From: Amia ocellicauda
Taxonomy: Eukaryota > Chordata > Actinopteri > Amiiformes > Amiidae
Direction: 5' to 3'
Length of the DNA: 64,000 nt
NCBI RefSeq assembly: GCF_036373705.1
Contig: NW_027102660.1
Location: forward strand, 124,001 to 188,000
Shown: positions 18,684-30,485 of the stretch, one piece after another
Position numbering within the stretch: the stretch's first letter is position 1
Layout of the letters: each line of letters opens with the position of its first letter
Translations under genes and position numbers: made by a program
Notes under the pieces: model-generated
The model's input: only the letters and a program-made list of their open reading frames with translations
What the model was told of the DNA's origin: nothing
Databases searched by the model: none

Positions 18684-19355
18684 TTATTTCCTTTTCTTTA
18701 GCACATACACTGCCGGCCAATCGGGCGGGCACAAACCTGTTCTGAGGCGAAAGTCTTCTGGGGTTTGTGCTTTTAAGTCCGCAATCAAGTACCCGTAGGG
18801 TTTTTTGGTGGCATCCTCAAATGCCTCCAAAAAGAACTTGGTCTGGTTAGGGTACATTTGACGAGCCAAGACGGTGACCTGTAGTTTATCTCTGGGGTTT
18901 TTAAAAAGAATTATATAATTGGCATATAAATTAATAGAGCGGCTTTTTTTACCTTGAAAAAATAGATTTTGAACTAAATAAATAATACTTAAATTCCTAT
19001 GATGAGTGTACTTTGTGAAAGCTTTTTCCACTTCACTGTTGTCACCGGCCTGCTCCATCAGGTCATCAAGGATCACTAGATTAGTTTGACCGGGCGGGAA
19101 CAAGTCATCATCACACAACGAGGCGGGGAGACCTTGCACAAATTACAGATTATTTTTTTTCGAAGCCAAATCATCGTAGAGAGGTTGCCAGCAAGAGTAA
19201 CACCACACTATGTTGTCAAGAGCTTGGGACACGGTTGCGTCCACATCTTCTATGATGTTCTTTATAAGATAGCTCTTCCCCGAATTGGAGGGACCGGCTA
19301 TAATACAGGAGAAAGGGTGTTGAAGTCTGTTATCAAAACCACCACTAATATCCAT
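18684..19355 (-). pseudogene. Packaging ATPase, nonsense mutation (copy B)
   Basis: Same gene as 482-1153 but with an in-frame TAA at 19140-19142 (about codon 72), after Walker A and before Walker B. The rest of the frame is intact to its normal stop, so it is a recent single lesion. Confidence 0.85.
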
Positions 19356-22300
19356 AAGGCAGAGTGGTATAATCAGTCTTCAAGACTCTTTTATTGTACA
19401 CCACCCTGAACCGTTTGTTTAGTGATCTATTTTCCAACGTGTACCCCTTTTTATTGCGATAGATATGATTTCCGGCTGTAATAATCTCACGAGGAGGCGC
19501 GTCTTTCTCGGTTACAAAACTTTCTACCAGGGTCGTCAGAGACTTGATGTTAATGAGCTTGTTGTTACAATGGTTCAGAGTGAAACCCTTAACTTTCATA
19601 CAGGTCTTACCCGCAGCCGTTCTGTATGCGTCTTAGGACCCCCTGAAACAAACTCCACTATGTGGTCCTGAGGATCTAGTTCGCTCGTTAACTCCCCAAG
19701 GTAGTCCCCGAGGGGAGGGACCCAATCCCCTGGCCTGGTGACAAAGATTACAGAGTCAGTATCATGATAGAGCGTGCGTTCCTGCAACTGATCCATTAAG
19801 TTGTACAATTCAAGCCGGGCGTAAGCCGTGGTAAAAACCGCTATGAAAACATTAACGTTCCCCTGTTTGGTGGGGAAATCTTTAGGGGCCCTCCACTGGA
19901 CCTGTGCCACGTGGTCATTTAAGAATTGAAAGTGTGATACTGCATGTTGTTTGGAAAACGTAAATTCTATAAACTGTTCAGGGGTTTTAATCAAGGTTGT
20001 GTTTAGACGGTAATTTCTTTCCCCAAACTTACCCCACAGACTGTTTAAAATCAGTTTGGACATTTGTCTCTTGGCGGGGTTTACAGTTATGTTCCCCGGC
20101 TCTAGACGGATCCCTTCCTTTTCAAAATATTGATGAACGTATCGCTCTTTGGCCGCGGAGTCAACACACCATGAGGGATAGCCCGATGCCTCCTGTTTCC
20201 CTTTCAGATGGGTCATAATGTAATCAGCAAAAAGAGTATCAGATTTTTCAGAAAAATGCCAAACCTCATACACCTTACCGACTCTGTAACCTTTCTACAC
20301 CGCCTTGTCAAGCTCAATGCTACACCAGACACCCGTCAGCGCTCTATCTTCATCACTGTGCAGACAAGAGGTAGTTTGATTTTCAGTTTCCACACACGTT
20401 CTACACAGAGGGAACATCAATTTTCCCGAACACCTGTAAGGCAACACGGGTAAAAACAGCTCGCGAGGAGGGTACATGGTGACTTTGATCAAACCAAAGT
20501 AATGTCCAATTTCGAGAAAGTCACGATAAACAATGGTTGGACGCCCCACCGGGTACATTTTGGTCTTGTTGACATAAGGGTACAGACTGGTGAAATCATA
20601 GTAATCTACTCTCTCACCCTCCTTTACCTCATAATGTAAACAGAGGGCGTTGGTTCGACCCCCAAATAACGCATCCCGGGGCTCTAGACGTTCAGGAAAG
20701 TCCAAGGTTTCCATAAACCGTTGTACCCCCGCTTCCTGTTGCTTCAGGGTCGTCCACTCGTGTTTCCAAATCACCAGCACGTTCAAACCATAGGTGTTTT
20801 TTAAAGTTTCAATTCGTTCCTGGAAATCATAGTACATATCACCGCAGAGTTTTTGTGTTACGGGGTTAAAGGTGTTTGGGTCGAAGCACTGAGGACAGCC
20901 ATGGTAAATACAACCTGCAAACTCATAAGCGGTACGCCGCCCGAACACGTCGCTAAAACCGTCTAAGTAGTAAGGCCCCATTTTGACTTCCCCTTGATTT
21001 AAAGCATGTCTGATGAAGATGTTATCCCGGGCACTCAGGTATTCCAGCCACTGTATGGAGACAGTCGAAAAGTTCTTTTGTCTAGCACGATAGTTGTCAG
21101 AAGTGGTGACCGCTATAGTGTTTTTCTGCAAGAAATTGGACCGATACATTTTCATGCAGAGAGACGTTATGGTCACACTTTGCAAAGGGTCGAGACCCGA
21201 TGTGTTGATAACCTCGGCGCGGAAACGCACACAGGCTTCTTTAAGGATCACCACATCATTTTTACAATAAGCGGCCATCTCTTCTCGGAAATCAAAAACA
21301 CCTCCCTTAACCGTATTGTACCATTTAAAGAATTCCTCCCTCTCATGAGACATCATAGTATCAACCCCATAATAAGAGGCGGGCGGGTAGGACCCTCGAT
21401 AATTTTGAGTGTCCTTAGTATTAAAAAAATGGCAGAACCAACCTTTCTTCTGAGCCTCAAAACCCAGAGCCTTAGGCAAAGCGCTCAATTTCATGGGGAG
21501 GAAATTTAACGAGTCTATGTAACGTTAGTTGAAAGCTTCGTCGGTGAAACACATGATCTTGCTACCCTGAGCTATTATTTTTGGGGTCACCCCATTTTCC
21601 ACCAGATACTTCATCAAAATGTAAGAATCATAACCCTTAGCATTGTGGGCAACAAATGTGTAATTGAGGTATTTTGGACCGCGATACCGCGTAAAGAAAT
21701 CCCTGACACAACTCTCACCGCTAGCTGACCACTCACGATCCAACATGTCAATACAGTGTATATAATTAGCAACGTGGACCCCGTTTTCTTGCCGGCATTC
21801 AAAATCAAAAAAGACATACCGTTGTGCGGCGGCTCCTTTTTAACCGGCTGAATAAAGCACTGGTGTTCGGACCCCGGGGTTAAATCAGCATTACAGATCC
21901 TGCATCTCGGCTCCAGACATTTGTGTGGTTTAACCTCATGAAAACGGTACTGGAGGCAACACTGCGGGCAATATTTAGTTTGATCACAATAACTCAGTTT
22001 TTTAACCCCCTCAGCAGCGGCCCTCTGTACCTTATGCTCGGAAAAACAGAACGCTGAGAGACAAATCCTTAAGCAATCTTTACATCGGATGGTAGGGGCC
22101 AAATCCTTATGACATTGCGGATTGAAACAGACGTTACAGTAACCGTCACAGTGGTGCTTAAGCTTATCATTGAAGGCCTTATAACACCAATGACAAACAT
22201 ACGAACAACCCAAAAAAGCCGTCAAACTCTTTATTCCAAAGTAATGACTATCACTTAGGAAGAGAAACAGTGTCTGTGTATGGGTTTCAGGATGTGTCTG

Positions 22301-22678
22301 AAATTTCACAAATACTTCCTTTACCTCACAACGGTACCACACAACAATTTTTAAAGACAACAACTCCTCAAACTTGGTGATGTCTGAAAAGGCAACCATC
22401 TGTTGAGAGTTTAAGCCGGCCCTCTGATGAAGCATTAAAGCCTCTTGCAGAGCTTGGGGTTCAGGCATGTCGGGGGTGAGTAGTTTTATTAAACTGTAAG
22501 CAAAACAGAGCTTATTGTCCCCACTGGAACTCACCACTAATTGCCTGAGCTTGGTCCTAATTATGTCGTTCTTCAAGCATTTCGACAGTCTTCTAAGCGC
22601 CCCACCCTCAGGGTTACGAACCACATTCATTACCAGAGACAGACTTTCATCAGCTAAGATGGCTGCGTTACTTTGCAA
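19345..22678 (-). pseudogene. DNA polymerase B, multiply broken (copy B)
   Basis: Lesions from the 5' end: a 1-bp deletion near 21820; the shared TAA at 21525-21527; a private TAG at 20295-20297; and a 4-bp deletion near 19630. Exo I keeps its Asp codon (the DFE form), unlike A and D. OTU-like, Cys-rich and polymerase motifs are otherwise as in A. Confidence 0.88.
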
Positions 22679-23451
22679 TAACGCTTCGATTTTAGCCAGA
22701 CATCTAAATTATCTCCACTCAGCATTACAGATAGGTTGCTAAACAAATCATCCCCTCTGAGTTCTAACTGTACAACATCTCGAGGTCTGACCCTTTCAGC
22801 AACCTGTTCAAGCATTTTCTGCAAGGCCTCGTGTATGTTGACAAATATTTCTGCATAATTGTCACAATTTAAAAGTTCTGCAAAATTAAAACGCTGAATC
22901 ATTTCAAAATTGTTATAGGCCGGTCTATCTATAATCACGGGATCACTGGTACTCTTGGACACATCATCATTTTGAACAAAGCCTTCACCCCCTACATTCT
23001 CACAGAGCATGTCCTCCACAGCCTTATCAGTCTCAGAACCCTCCACATTCCGAACACCCCCACTGCTGACATCTACAAAACCCCCTTTTTGAGGAGGCTC
23101 ATTTAAAGCCTGTAAAAGTCCTTCAAAGATATCCAACCGGTTAATGTCAAGACCCTCCTCTATAGTGATGGCTGCTTCTGCCGCCATCCTGTGTTCTAAT
23201 TGTCTCAAATCATTTATAATAGGGGCAGAATTTGGTCGGGGTAGCTCCTCCAAAGCCTCCACCATTTCAAACAAATCGGGGTGAACTAGGGGGTGAGCCT
23301 CTATAAGCGCTACCGGTGGGAGGTGGTTATTTAGATCATTGACCATCTGTAACAGGTCGGGGTTCACCGGTAAGTCTGTTAATTCACATTCTATCGGTGG
23401 TAATTGGGGGTTATTTAAATCATTTATCATTTGTAATAGTTCCAGGTTCAT
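22654..23451 (-). CDS. Leucine-repeat protein, 265 aa or longer (copy B)
   Basis: The N-terminus has three imperfect repeats (LELLQMINDLNN, PDLLQMVNDLNN, PDLFEMVEALEE) separated by Pro-rich linkers, then an acidic linker and a helical C-terminal part (MIQRFNFAELLNCDNYAEIF). I do not recognise a family. The first in-frame ATG is at 23449-23451, but the frame stays open upstream to a TGA near 23570 (second codon after an ATG in that frame), so a spliced 5' exon is plausible. The 3' end overlaps PolB by 25 bp. Confidence 0.65.
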   Translation of the reverse strand: MNLELLQMINDLNNPQLPPIECELTDLPVNPDLLQMVNDLNNHLPPVALIEAHPLVHPDLFEMVEALEELPRPNSAPIINDLRQLEHRMAAEAAITIEEGLDINRLDIFEGLLQALNEPPQKGGFVDVSSGGVRNVEGSETDKAVEDMLCENVGGEGFVQNDDVSKSTSDPVIIDRPAYNNFEMIQRFNFAELLNCDNYAEIFVNIHEALQKMLEQVAERVRPRDVVQLELRGDDLFSNLSVMLSGDNLDVWLKSKRYCKVTQPS

Positions 23452-23634
23452 TGGGACATCAGAGGAGTTCACAACAGGGCCGGGGATGTTCTCTCGGGAA
23501 GGTCTTTTTGGGGCCCTAGCTTGTTCATAATCCTTTAGTTTGTGAGTTCTTTTACCAAGTCAGGACATTTTTTAATTTATTTTTTATTTTTCCAACAACC
23601 CACAATAGTAAGGCGTTTTGTGTCTATTAAAACA

Positions 23635-24216
23635 TTAAATACTGTACAATTCGTTAGTAAGGGTATTAATAAGGGTGTTTTGGCTCTCTATCACCAGGTT
23701 TTGCCCCACTAACACAAGTCTTTGATTTTGTAACAAAGTATGTAGCAACTCATGCCGACCTTCAGGAAGTAGCTCCGGGGGCTGGTGGCCTGGCTCAGCT
23801 TCAAAGGATGGTCGCTCCGGTAAATCTCGGTAGAAGGAGGCAGGGAGCGAGCGTATACTCATGGACGGAGACCAAGAAGGCCTTTGCGGTGACACCCTGG
23901 CCAAGCGCGGGGAACTGTTCCGCGTTTCTGTAGCCAAGAAATGGGTCTGGGGGAACGATGTTGAAACCAGGCCGTCGTTGGGTGGTGTGTCAGCCCTGAC
24001 TGACGGCGACCCATGAGGTTGTTGGATGCCTCTATTTGTTCCGCCCGACAATGCGGCGGGCTGAATCTGGGGTGTTGAATTACCCCCAGAAGGCTGTGGC
24101 CTGAGTAGATGTTGGGGGGTCTCCAAGACCACCGTGGGGGATCCACTCGGTGATCTCACCGGGGAAGATGTTTGATCCCACTTAGACGGGGTAATTGTTC
24201 TCAATAGCTCATCCAC
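23635..24216 (-). CDS. Pro/Ser-rich 193-aa protein (copy B)
   Basis: Open copy of the gene at 5424-6005 with scattered substitutions (for example PSGSP for PRGSP and YRDL for DRDL). Substitutions lie mainly in the low-complexity part, while the C-terminal helical segment is almost unchanged. Confidence 0.65.
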   Translation of the reverse strand: MDELLRTITPSKWDQTSSPVRSPSGSPTVVLETPQHLLRPQPSGGNSTPQIQPAALSGGTNRGIQQPHGSPSVRADTPPNDGLVSTSFPQTHFLATETRNSSPRLARVSPQRPSWSPSMSIRSLPASFYRDLPERPSFEAEPGHQPPELLPEGRHELLHTLLQNQRLVLVGQNLVIESQNTLINTLTNELYSI

Positions 24217-24747
24217 AGAATGACTATCCCAAGAGTCTTGGGAAGAATAAAAATATACATTACATTTACATCTTTAAACGGCGACAAAAATCAAACTTAA
24301 AACAACATGTCCAGGACATTCAAAACCTTTAGCTTTTTTAGACCTTTGAAAATAGCCTTAGACATTCTCTACAACGCAATATTATTTACAGACAATATAT
24401 TTATTAGGACTTGATAATAAATGTAAAACAGAGAAGCCGCTGTAAATAAACTGTTTCTTAAATGTTTCTTTAAAAACTGTAATATTGTTAATAAAACACA
24501 CACACACACAACAACATTTCATTTTTAAACGAACCTTCCAAGTGTAAACGATTCCTGATCCCGGGACGTCCTGTTTCACAAACGTTTTCACGATCTGTTT
24601 AAATATTAAATACAATGAACACCTTCAAGCCTTTTCCTACAACCACTTTAAAACAGAAGTATAATAGCGGGAGATAAGCCAAACAACTTACTAAACCCTT
24701 TCGGACGGCTTTACTTCCTAACCAGACGGTACGGCAATCGGTCATTT
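24217..24747. other. Conserved AT-rich stretch without a supported gene (copy B)
   Basis: Equivalent to 6006-6536, with the same CA repeat and GTAAGTTG donor-like site. Confidence 0.45.
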
Positions 24748-25675
24748 CTAAACACGTTCCCCAGAAACAAGCCTAGACCTGTCTGGACTTCTAAAGATCT
24801 TTCCCAGAACCCCCCGCCCTACAGGAAACGGTCACCCATCGCTTAAATATTAGCCCTCAACGGGCAAACAAAGCCCTTTTAAAAACATTAAAGTTTGAAA
24901 GATCTTACTTACCTCCACAGAATAATCGTTTCTTATGTTTTTCGGCTGGTTTAGCTTTTTGCACCGCTGTGAAGGTAAGAGACATGTTTAACCTTTAACC
25001 ACACCGCTTTATAAAAAGCTTTAACCTCTTACAGGCTGCAGATATATACTCACAGCTATCAGATACCGGGGCTGACGGCCTTTCAGATTCTTGAAAGGTT
25101 ACGGTTCTCGAAGGTAAAACGAAACAAGCCCTCGATGTGGAAGGCCTTTCGTTGTCTCGAACCACATTTCTTAATACTGTTAGACAGGATAATTTTTTTA
25201 AATTAACAAAACTGGACTCAAACATCTTACAGAATCGTTATACAAACAAACAGGGGTTTAGTTCTTACCCGGTCGGCAGACAGCCTGTCTAGGGATAACC
25301 ACTTCTCTTGGTCGATCCTCGGAGACATTAATCACAGGCCTTTCGATAGTTTCTGTGTAATTAAAGAGACCGGCATTAATATATATCAAAACGTTTTCAT
25401 AACTCTAATGAGCCGCTTCAAAACCACACACACCCATGCATAAGAACCCATGAGCGCAAACACAAAAATCTTACCGTCGTTGTTCCAGATGATCTCCTCA
25501 GCGTTGGGAATGAACTCCTGTTGACTGGCTGAAAAATAATTTTACAGAACTTAAAACAGATGTTATAGCCTTATTTACAATACATGCACACAACACGCTC
25601 TGAGTCAATGAAAATAATCTGAAGACTTGCCTAAAAACTCGTTTAAATCGAATCGCTGATGTTGTTTCCGGACAT
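24748..25675 (-). pseudogene. Six-exon spliced gene, frameshift in exon 1 (copy B)
   Basis: Exons 25631-25675, 25475-25528, 25269-25352, 25054-25176, 24913-24966, 24748-24818. All splice sites except the first donor match A; the first donor is GCAAGT (GC type), as in C and D. Exon 1 starts with ATG but lacks 1 nt near 25650, which brings an early stop. A 78-codon ORF across exon 1 (25605-25841) arises from this shift and is probably not a gene. Confidence 0.6.
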
Positions 25676-26249
25676 TGTTGATCTTTAGTCTTAAATCGAA
25701 AGGTAAGTATGAGTCTGTCGAGCTGAAGACCAGACCTTCATACTTATACTGATGGCCACATGCCGGATCTGCTTGTAAGGCATTGTTCTGGTCTGGCCTT
25801 TGTGCCGCCCTGTTACCAATTAACATATCAAAACCAACCAATAAAATGACACTGCATCAAATTTCAAATAGAAACCAAGATGGAGACGATCTCTCTCCTC
25901 TCTACTCTAAACTTTTATTAGAACCTTTTGGTCTCTCAAAAAAACATTTTTAAGCATCAAGACCTATAGTCAACAACCACTAAGAATATTTCAGGCCTTT
26001 ATAAGCACTAAAAAACAACCTGAGCCTAGAAAATAACTATAAAGATCTAAAATAACTAGCGCTTTTACAGTGATTTTTTTTTATTTTTATACCGATGCTT
26101 TGTTTGGTATTAAACAAGTCACAAACTACTCAGAACAGCGTTTATCCCCGCAAAAGAGATATTTGGGTTTATTTTACAAAGCTTATAAATTATATAGGTT
26201 AAAAGTATTCTGAATGTTTTGATATCACACGCCATACCAACTGTTGTCT
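25676..26249. other. Truncated right subterminal region (copy B)
   Basis: AT-rich upstream region of the spliced gene. It stops at CTGTTGTCT (26241-26249), where spacer sequence begins. The direct repeats and TIR of A and C are absent. Confidence 0.6.
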
Positions 26250-26845
26250 TCTACACCTTACGGTAGCAACAAATCTAACTACTGCTTTACTTTAACAATA
26301 ATAATGACGGCGACCACGATGACAACAAGAACAACAACAACAAGAACAACAACAACAACATCATCATCATCATCATCATCAGATTTTAATTAAAAGTGGC
26401 TACACCAGCGTTTACAATTTCAACCTGTCGACGGACGGACGCTCTGAGTGCATCGATTTCGGGACACTTCGGAAACTCTTTCAAAGGCAGGACGACCTGC
26501 GCTCTGACAGTGCCTGCGTTTAGCCCTACAAGGTGATGCTGAATGGCTTGTTCAAACGGCTGGTGGTCTTCCGTCACCACCAGACTATCAGAGCTATACT
26601 GCGCCTTCAACTACATAAGAGTAACAGCAATGTCGCCGATCCTGCTACGGTCGTATTGTAACAGCAACAACATGTATCGATTTTAAAAGTGTCAGTTCCA
26701 GTGCCTCGCAAAGCTACCCTTCTGCGATTGTTTGTTCTCAAGGTCAGGATTTCTTGCCACTCCGAGGAAGAGAAAACGACGGCCGGCCTTGGGGCAGAGA
26801 GATGGCGACGGGTAACACGGCACTGGCACGCGTGCACCGCGGGTT

Positions 26846-26917
26846 GTTTCCGCCCGGTTTCGAACCAGGGACCTTTCGCGTGTGAGGCGAACGTGATAGC
26901 CACTACACTACGGAAAC
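26846..26917 (-). tRNA. tRNA-Val (anticodon CAC)
   Basis: 72 bp with intact acceptor (GTTTCCG/CGGAAAC), anticodon loop CTCACAC and B box GGTTCGAAACC. One T-stem pair is G-U. No near T-run terminator. Confidence 0.88.
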
Positions 26918-27860
26918 CGACCCGTCCTGGTGTTTCAAATGGCTCCCATCGAAGCCGGCTGGTAAAACGCGCACAGGGGTTTCCCGTGGGCCAGCCTGTG
27001 AGATAAAGGTTTCTATTTTCACTGACCTATTTTGCATTGCTAAAGGGCACATCAGGACACTTTGGAAACTCTTTCAAAGGAAGAACGCCCTGAGCTATGA
27101 CAAGACTTACACTTACCCTAACAAGGTGATGCTCAATGGCTTGTTCAAACAGCTGCTGCTCGTCTTGTGCCACCATCAGACAATCACAAAGCTATTGTGC
27201 CTTCTACACCTTACGGTAGCAACAAATCTAACTACTGCTTTACTTTAACAATAATAATGACGGCGACCACGACGACAACAAGAAAAACAAGAACAACAAC
27301 AACAACAAGAACAAGAACAACAACATCATCATCATCATCATCATATTTTAATTAAAAGTGGCTACACCAGCGTTTACAATTTCAACCTGTCGACGGACGG
27401 ACGCTCTGAGTGCACCGATTTCGGGACACTTAGGATACTCTTTCAAAGGCAGGACGCCCTGCGCTCTGACAGTGCCTGCACTTAGCCCAACAAGGTGATG
27501 CTGAATGGCTTGTTCAAACGTCTGGTGGTCTTCCTTCACCACCAGACTATCAGAGCTATTGTGCCTTCTACACCTTACGGTAGCAACAAATCTAACTACT
27601 GCTTTACTTTAACAATAATAATGACGGCGACTACGACGACAACAAGAACAACAAGAACAACAACAACAACAACATCATCATCATCATCATCATCAGATTT
27701 TAATTAAAAGTGGCTACACCAGCGTTTACAATTTCAACCTGTCGACGGACGGACGCTCTGAGAGCACCGATTTCGGGCACTCCAATGAAGAAAAGCCACC
27801 CACCGCCTGCGGGGAACCACGAGGGCAAGCAGGACGAAAAGGGCCGGCCCAAAGCAGGCT

Positions 27861-27932
27861 GTTTCCGCCCGGTCTCGAACCGGGGACCTTTCGCGCGTTA
27901 GGCGAATGTGATAACCGCTACACTACGGAAAC
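27861..27932 (-). tRNA. tRNA-Val (anticodon AAC)
   Basis: 72 bp. Anticodon loop CTAACGC on stem TTCGC/GCGAA, B box GGTTCGAGACC, acceptor GTTTCCG/CGGAAAC. A TTTT run about 20 nt downstream (from CCCTTTTCG) can act as Pol III terminator. The AAC type is one of the two tRNA-Val types alternating in the spacers. Confidence 0.9.
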
Positions 27933-28248
27933 TGACAACGCCGCCTCTTGCTTCAAACGGTTACCGTTGGAGCCTGCTGGTAAAACGGGCTCAGGCGTTT
28001 CAGGTCGGCTAGACTGTGAGATGGCGTCTGAAGTGCCGCGAAAGGATGCCATTTTCACAGACCTGTTTGGCATTGCTAAAGGGCACATCAGGACACTTCG
28101 GAAACTCTTTCAAAGGCAGGACGCCCTGCGCTCTGACAGTGCCTGCACTTAACCCAACAAGGTGATGCTGAATGGCTTGTTCAAACGGCTGGTGGTCTTC
28201 CGTCACCACCAGACTATGAGAGCTATACTGCGCCTTCAACTACATAAG

Positions 28249-28433
28249 AGTAGATAGTAGGGTTTTTTGGGCGCGGCCTATTTTGTTATGACGTATGCCC
28301 TAAGCTTATTAATATTCCTACGTCATAATTGGGGGGCGTGATTTTAGGTAGAGTTATTTCCTTAATTATTCCTACGTCATATCCGTCAGAAAGTGTGCAC
28401 CCATAAAACCCTGAACAACAAGGCCACCCATAA
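28249..28433. repeat. Left terminal inverted repeat, copy C
   Basis: 185 bp from AGTAGATAGTAGGG to GGCCACCCATAA. The inverted partner is 44258-44442. Holds the three TGACGTA motifs. Confidence 0.93.
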
Positions 28434-28551
28434 ATACCCCCACCCCTCTGAAGGCAACGCCCCGAAACTCTCCTCTCTATTTAAGAACCCGCGCTTCTAT
28501 TAGGCAATACCTCTTTAATTCTCAGCTTCTGAAACATCCCGCTTCTTCAAC

Positions 28552-28956
28552 ATGTCCAGCGACATCAACATGAAACCCCGCAAGAAACAATCCCGGGCAA
28601 GGGTTCCTGTACTCACCAATTTGAAGATTGAACGCTCCTGGGTGTTGTTCTGGGGGGCTCGACGGGGTTACCGCTTTAAAAGGGATCCCAGCTATGTTGG
28701 AGTGGAGCTTCTTGCTTTGGGAGAGAAGGAGGGTACGTTGGAACCTTTTGAGACGGTAATTGAATACTCTTATGAGGACTGGTTGAAGGTGATGGCCTGG
28801 AGAGATCTGGGGCTTGTGGATAAGACTCTAGAAGGCTTGCAAGAGGGTCCAAGAGAATGCGAAATGGAGTCTCCGACTCAGGGTTTTGAAAGGTGTGAAT
28901 GGGAAAGCTTGCAGAACTACGACAGACGACGTGTGGGGTTTTGGAGGGGGGTCTGA
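28552..28956 (+). pseudogene. 236-aa early-type gene with internal deletion (copy C)
   Basis: Normal start and first ~122 codons, then a deletion of about 281 bp (equivalent to 11343-11623 in B) joins the 3' end out of frame. The acidic tail is lost and replaced by a short Arg-rich tail. Confidence 0.8.
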
Positions 28957-29059
28957 CGGCTCAGGGGCTACTCTCTTCTAAGAGGGCGGTGTGTCGTGAC
29001 GTAGTGAAGAGATAGGATAAAAGGTGCAACAATTCATTCATGGTTTAAAATTAAAGAGA

Positions 29060-29908
29060 ATGTCTTACCCGAAAGCTGCGGACGTCGACAGGCTCTACAG
29101 GCCTCTTCAAACCCGGGATCACCCCTGGTTCTATTCCCCAGATTTTGTATACACTCTGGAACCCTTTGACTGTGGTTACTCTCCAAGACCTCAGACCCCG
29201 GTCCCTCAGGACGAAACAACATGCGGTGCGATGGATGTCCAAATGAGTCTCGGGGATCCCCAGCCTCTGGAGCTCATGGAGGGCCTCGATTTTGCCGAAC
29301 TGTCTACCGTCTGTGTGTCTCAGGAGGGGGTCAGTCCAATGGATGGAGAAACACCCCACAAACCACCAGGCGACCCAATGAGCATCGGACTGTCCCGGGG
29401 GCGTGATGAAGACGCAGGATTTTTGCCCGGGGTATGTGACCAAGTAAGCAGAGTGGTTAAAAGCACCCTGGTGTATATTCTGAGTGCTCTCATCGACCGA
29501 GCTCTGAAAGAAGTCTGTCGGGGGTGTGAAGTGAATCACCCCAGTCAGTTGAGACACAGTTGTTTGTTTGAACCAGACCGTTACTATTTCCTGTTCTATT
29601 TCAACGTGTTTTACAGAAGACTGAACAAACCGTGGCTGAAACCGGCACTAATCAAGGCGCTCTCTTACTCCCACATACATGTCACTGTGGGACAAGTCCA
29701 GAAAATCATAGATGAGATTTTGCTGGAGCTGAAAAAGGAGCCGTTTATAATAGAGAAACTTGGGCAGCTGCTCAATGACCTGGATGAGCCGAGTAGAAAA
29801 ACCGCTGGCAAGCTAAAAGCTTATTTCTTCCGTAAAGAAGTTAAAGCTGGGGGCAGCGACGAAGAATTCGACATCTACGCCACTGATTCAGACTCTGACC
29901 TGAACTAA
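29060..29908 (+). CDS. 282-aa protein with Cys/His cluster (copy C)
   Basis: Open and about 97% like B. The start at 29060 matches B; a longer frame from 29024 comes from a base change upstream and is not favoured. The CRE-like site and TATA box are at 28997-29022. Confidence 0.75.
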   Translation: MSYPKAADVDRLYRPLQTRDHPWFYSPDFVYTLEPFDCGYSPRPQTPVPQDETTCGAMDVQMSLGDPQPLELMEGLDFAELSTVCVSQEGVSPMDGETPHKPPGDPMSIGLSRGRDEDAGFLPGVCDQVSRVVKSTLVYILSALIDRALKEVCRGCEVNHPSQLRHSCLFEPDRYYFLFYFNVFYRRLNKPWLKPALIKALSYSHIHVTVGQVQKIIDEILLELKKEPFIIEKLGQLLNDLDEPSRKTAGKLKAYFFRKEVKAGGSDEEFDIYATDSDSDLN

Positions 29909-29920
29909 GGGACTTTGAAC

Positions 29921-30313
29921 ATGGGGAATGTTCTGGACTGCTTCTGCAACTGGTTCTGTCATCAACACTCTGCAGCTAACCTGAGAGCGCTATTACACCA
30001 TGTGCTTGACAGAAAAGTAGGCAACGCGAGCCTTATCTCTACAGATTTAACCATCGATGAGGATCAACTTTCAAACCTGGAAAAGTTAATGGCTGCTGTA
30101 ACAAAGACCGGGGGGTACGAACACTTGGATGAAGGGCTCAAGGGGGCCAAGAATGATATTAGGCCATTTCATCAACATCTGTATGACCTTTTACTGAGCA
30201 TGTTTAATACACCTCTGTTTACTTTTAAAATAGGTCATATTGTTGTTTTATTTACATATGTAACTGAGGTGTGTGCCTACAAGATAAAGAAACAGGTATA
30301 TTTGTTGATATAG
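29921..30313 (+). CDS. Small protein with Bcl-2 BH1-like segment (copy C)
   Basis: Open. The BH1-like segment is identical to B; substitutions (for example W-to-L near residue 72 and A-to-G) lie outside it. Confidence 0.6.
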   Translation: MGNVLDCFCNWFCHQHSAANLRALLHHVLDRKVGNASLISTDLTIDEDQLSNLEKLMAAVTKTGGYEHLDEGLKGAKNDIRPFHQHLYDLLLSMFNTPLFTFKIGHIVVLFTYVTEVCAYKIKKQVYLLI

Positions 30314-30485
30314 ATCAAGTAACCAATCATCTGATTTCTTTTTGTCTGGACCGTAGAAAAAATTGTTGTGTATGTTATACTTTTCTCAAATGTCTAAAAA
30401 GGGGTATCTGCTCTCCTGAAGTTGAATAAAAAACCTTGTATAAAAACTTTGCGCATAGTGTGGGTCTGTGTGGTTATTTGACAGA

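Larger units (their letters stand above)
10671..26249. mobile_element. Polinton/adintovirus-like element, copy B (right end deleted)
   Basis: 15.6 kb. The left TIR and CATAAG are present. The right end stops at CTGTTGTCT (26241-26249) and joins spacer sequence TCTACACCTTACGG, so about 0.87 kb including the right TIR is missing; D has the identical junction. Open genes: the 236-aa, 282-aa and Bcl-2-like proteins, integrase, core protein, hexon (stop lost), protease, 111-aa, leucine-repeat and 193-aa proteins. Broken: penton, 247-aa protein, ATPase, PolB and exon 1 of the spliced gene. Confidence 0.92.
26250..28248. repeat. Host spacer B-C: tRNA-Val units and microsatellites
   Basis: Starts inside a spacer unit at the B deletion junction and ends with CATAAG (28243-28248), the target duplication of C. 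It contains two tRNA-Val genes, microsatellites (26320-26381, 27271-27344, 27629-27695) and an empty CATAAGAGTAACAGC site near 26615. No protein gene is supported. Confidence 0.75.

Noticed and set aside
25605-25841. 78-codon - strand ORF in B and D
   Set aside because: Created by the 1-nt deletion in exon 1 of the spliced gene; A and C do not have it.
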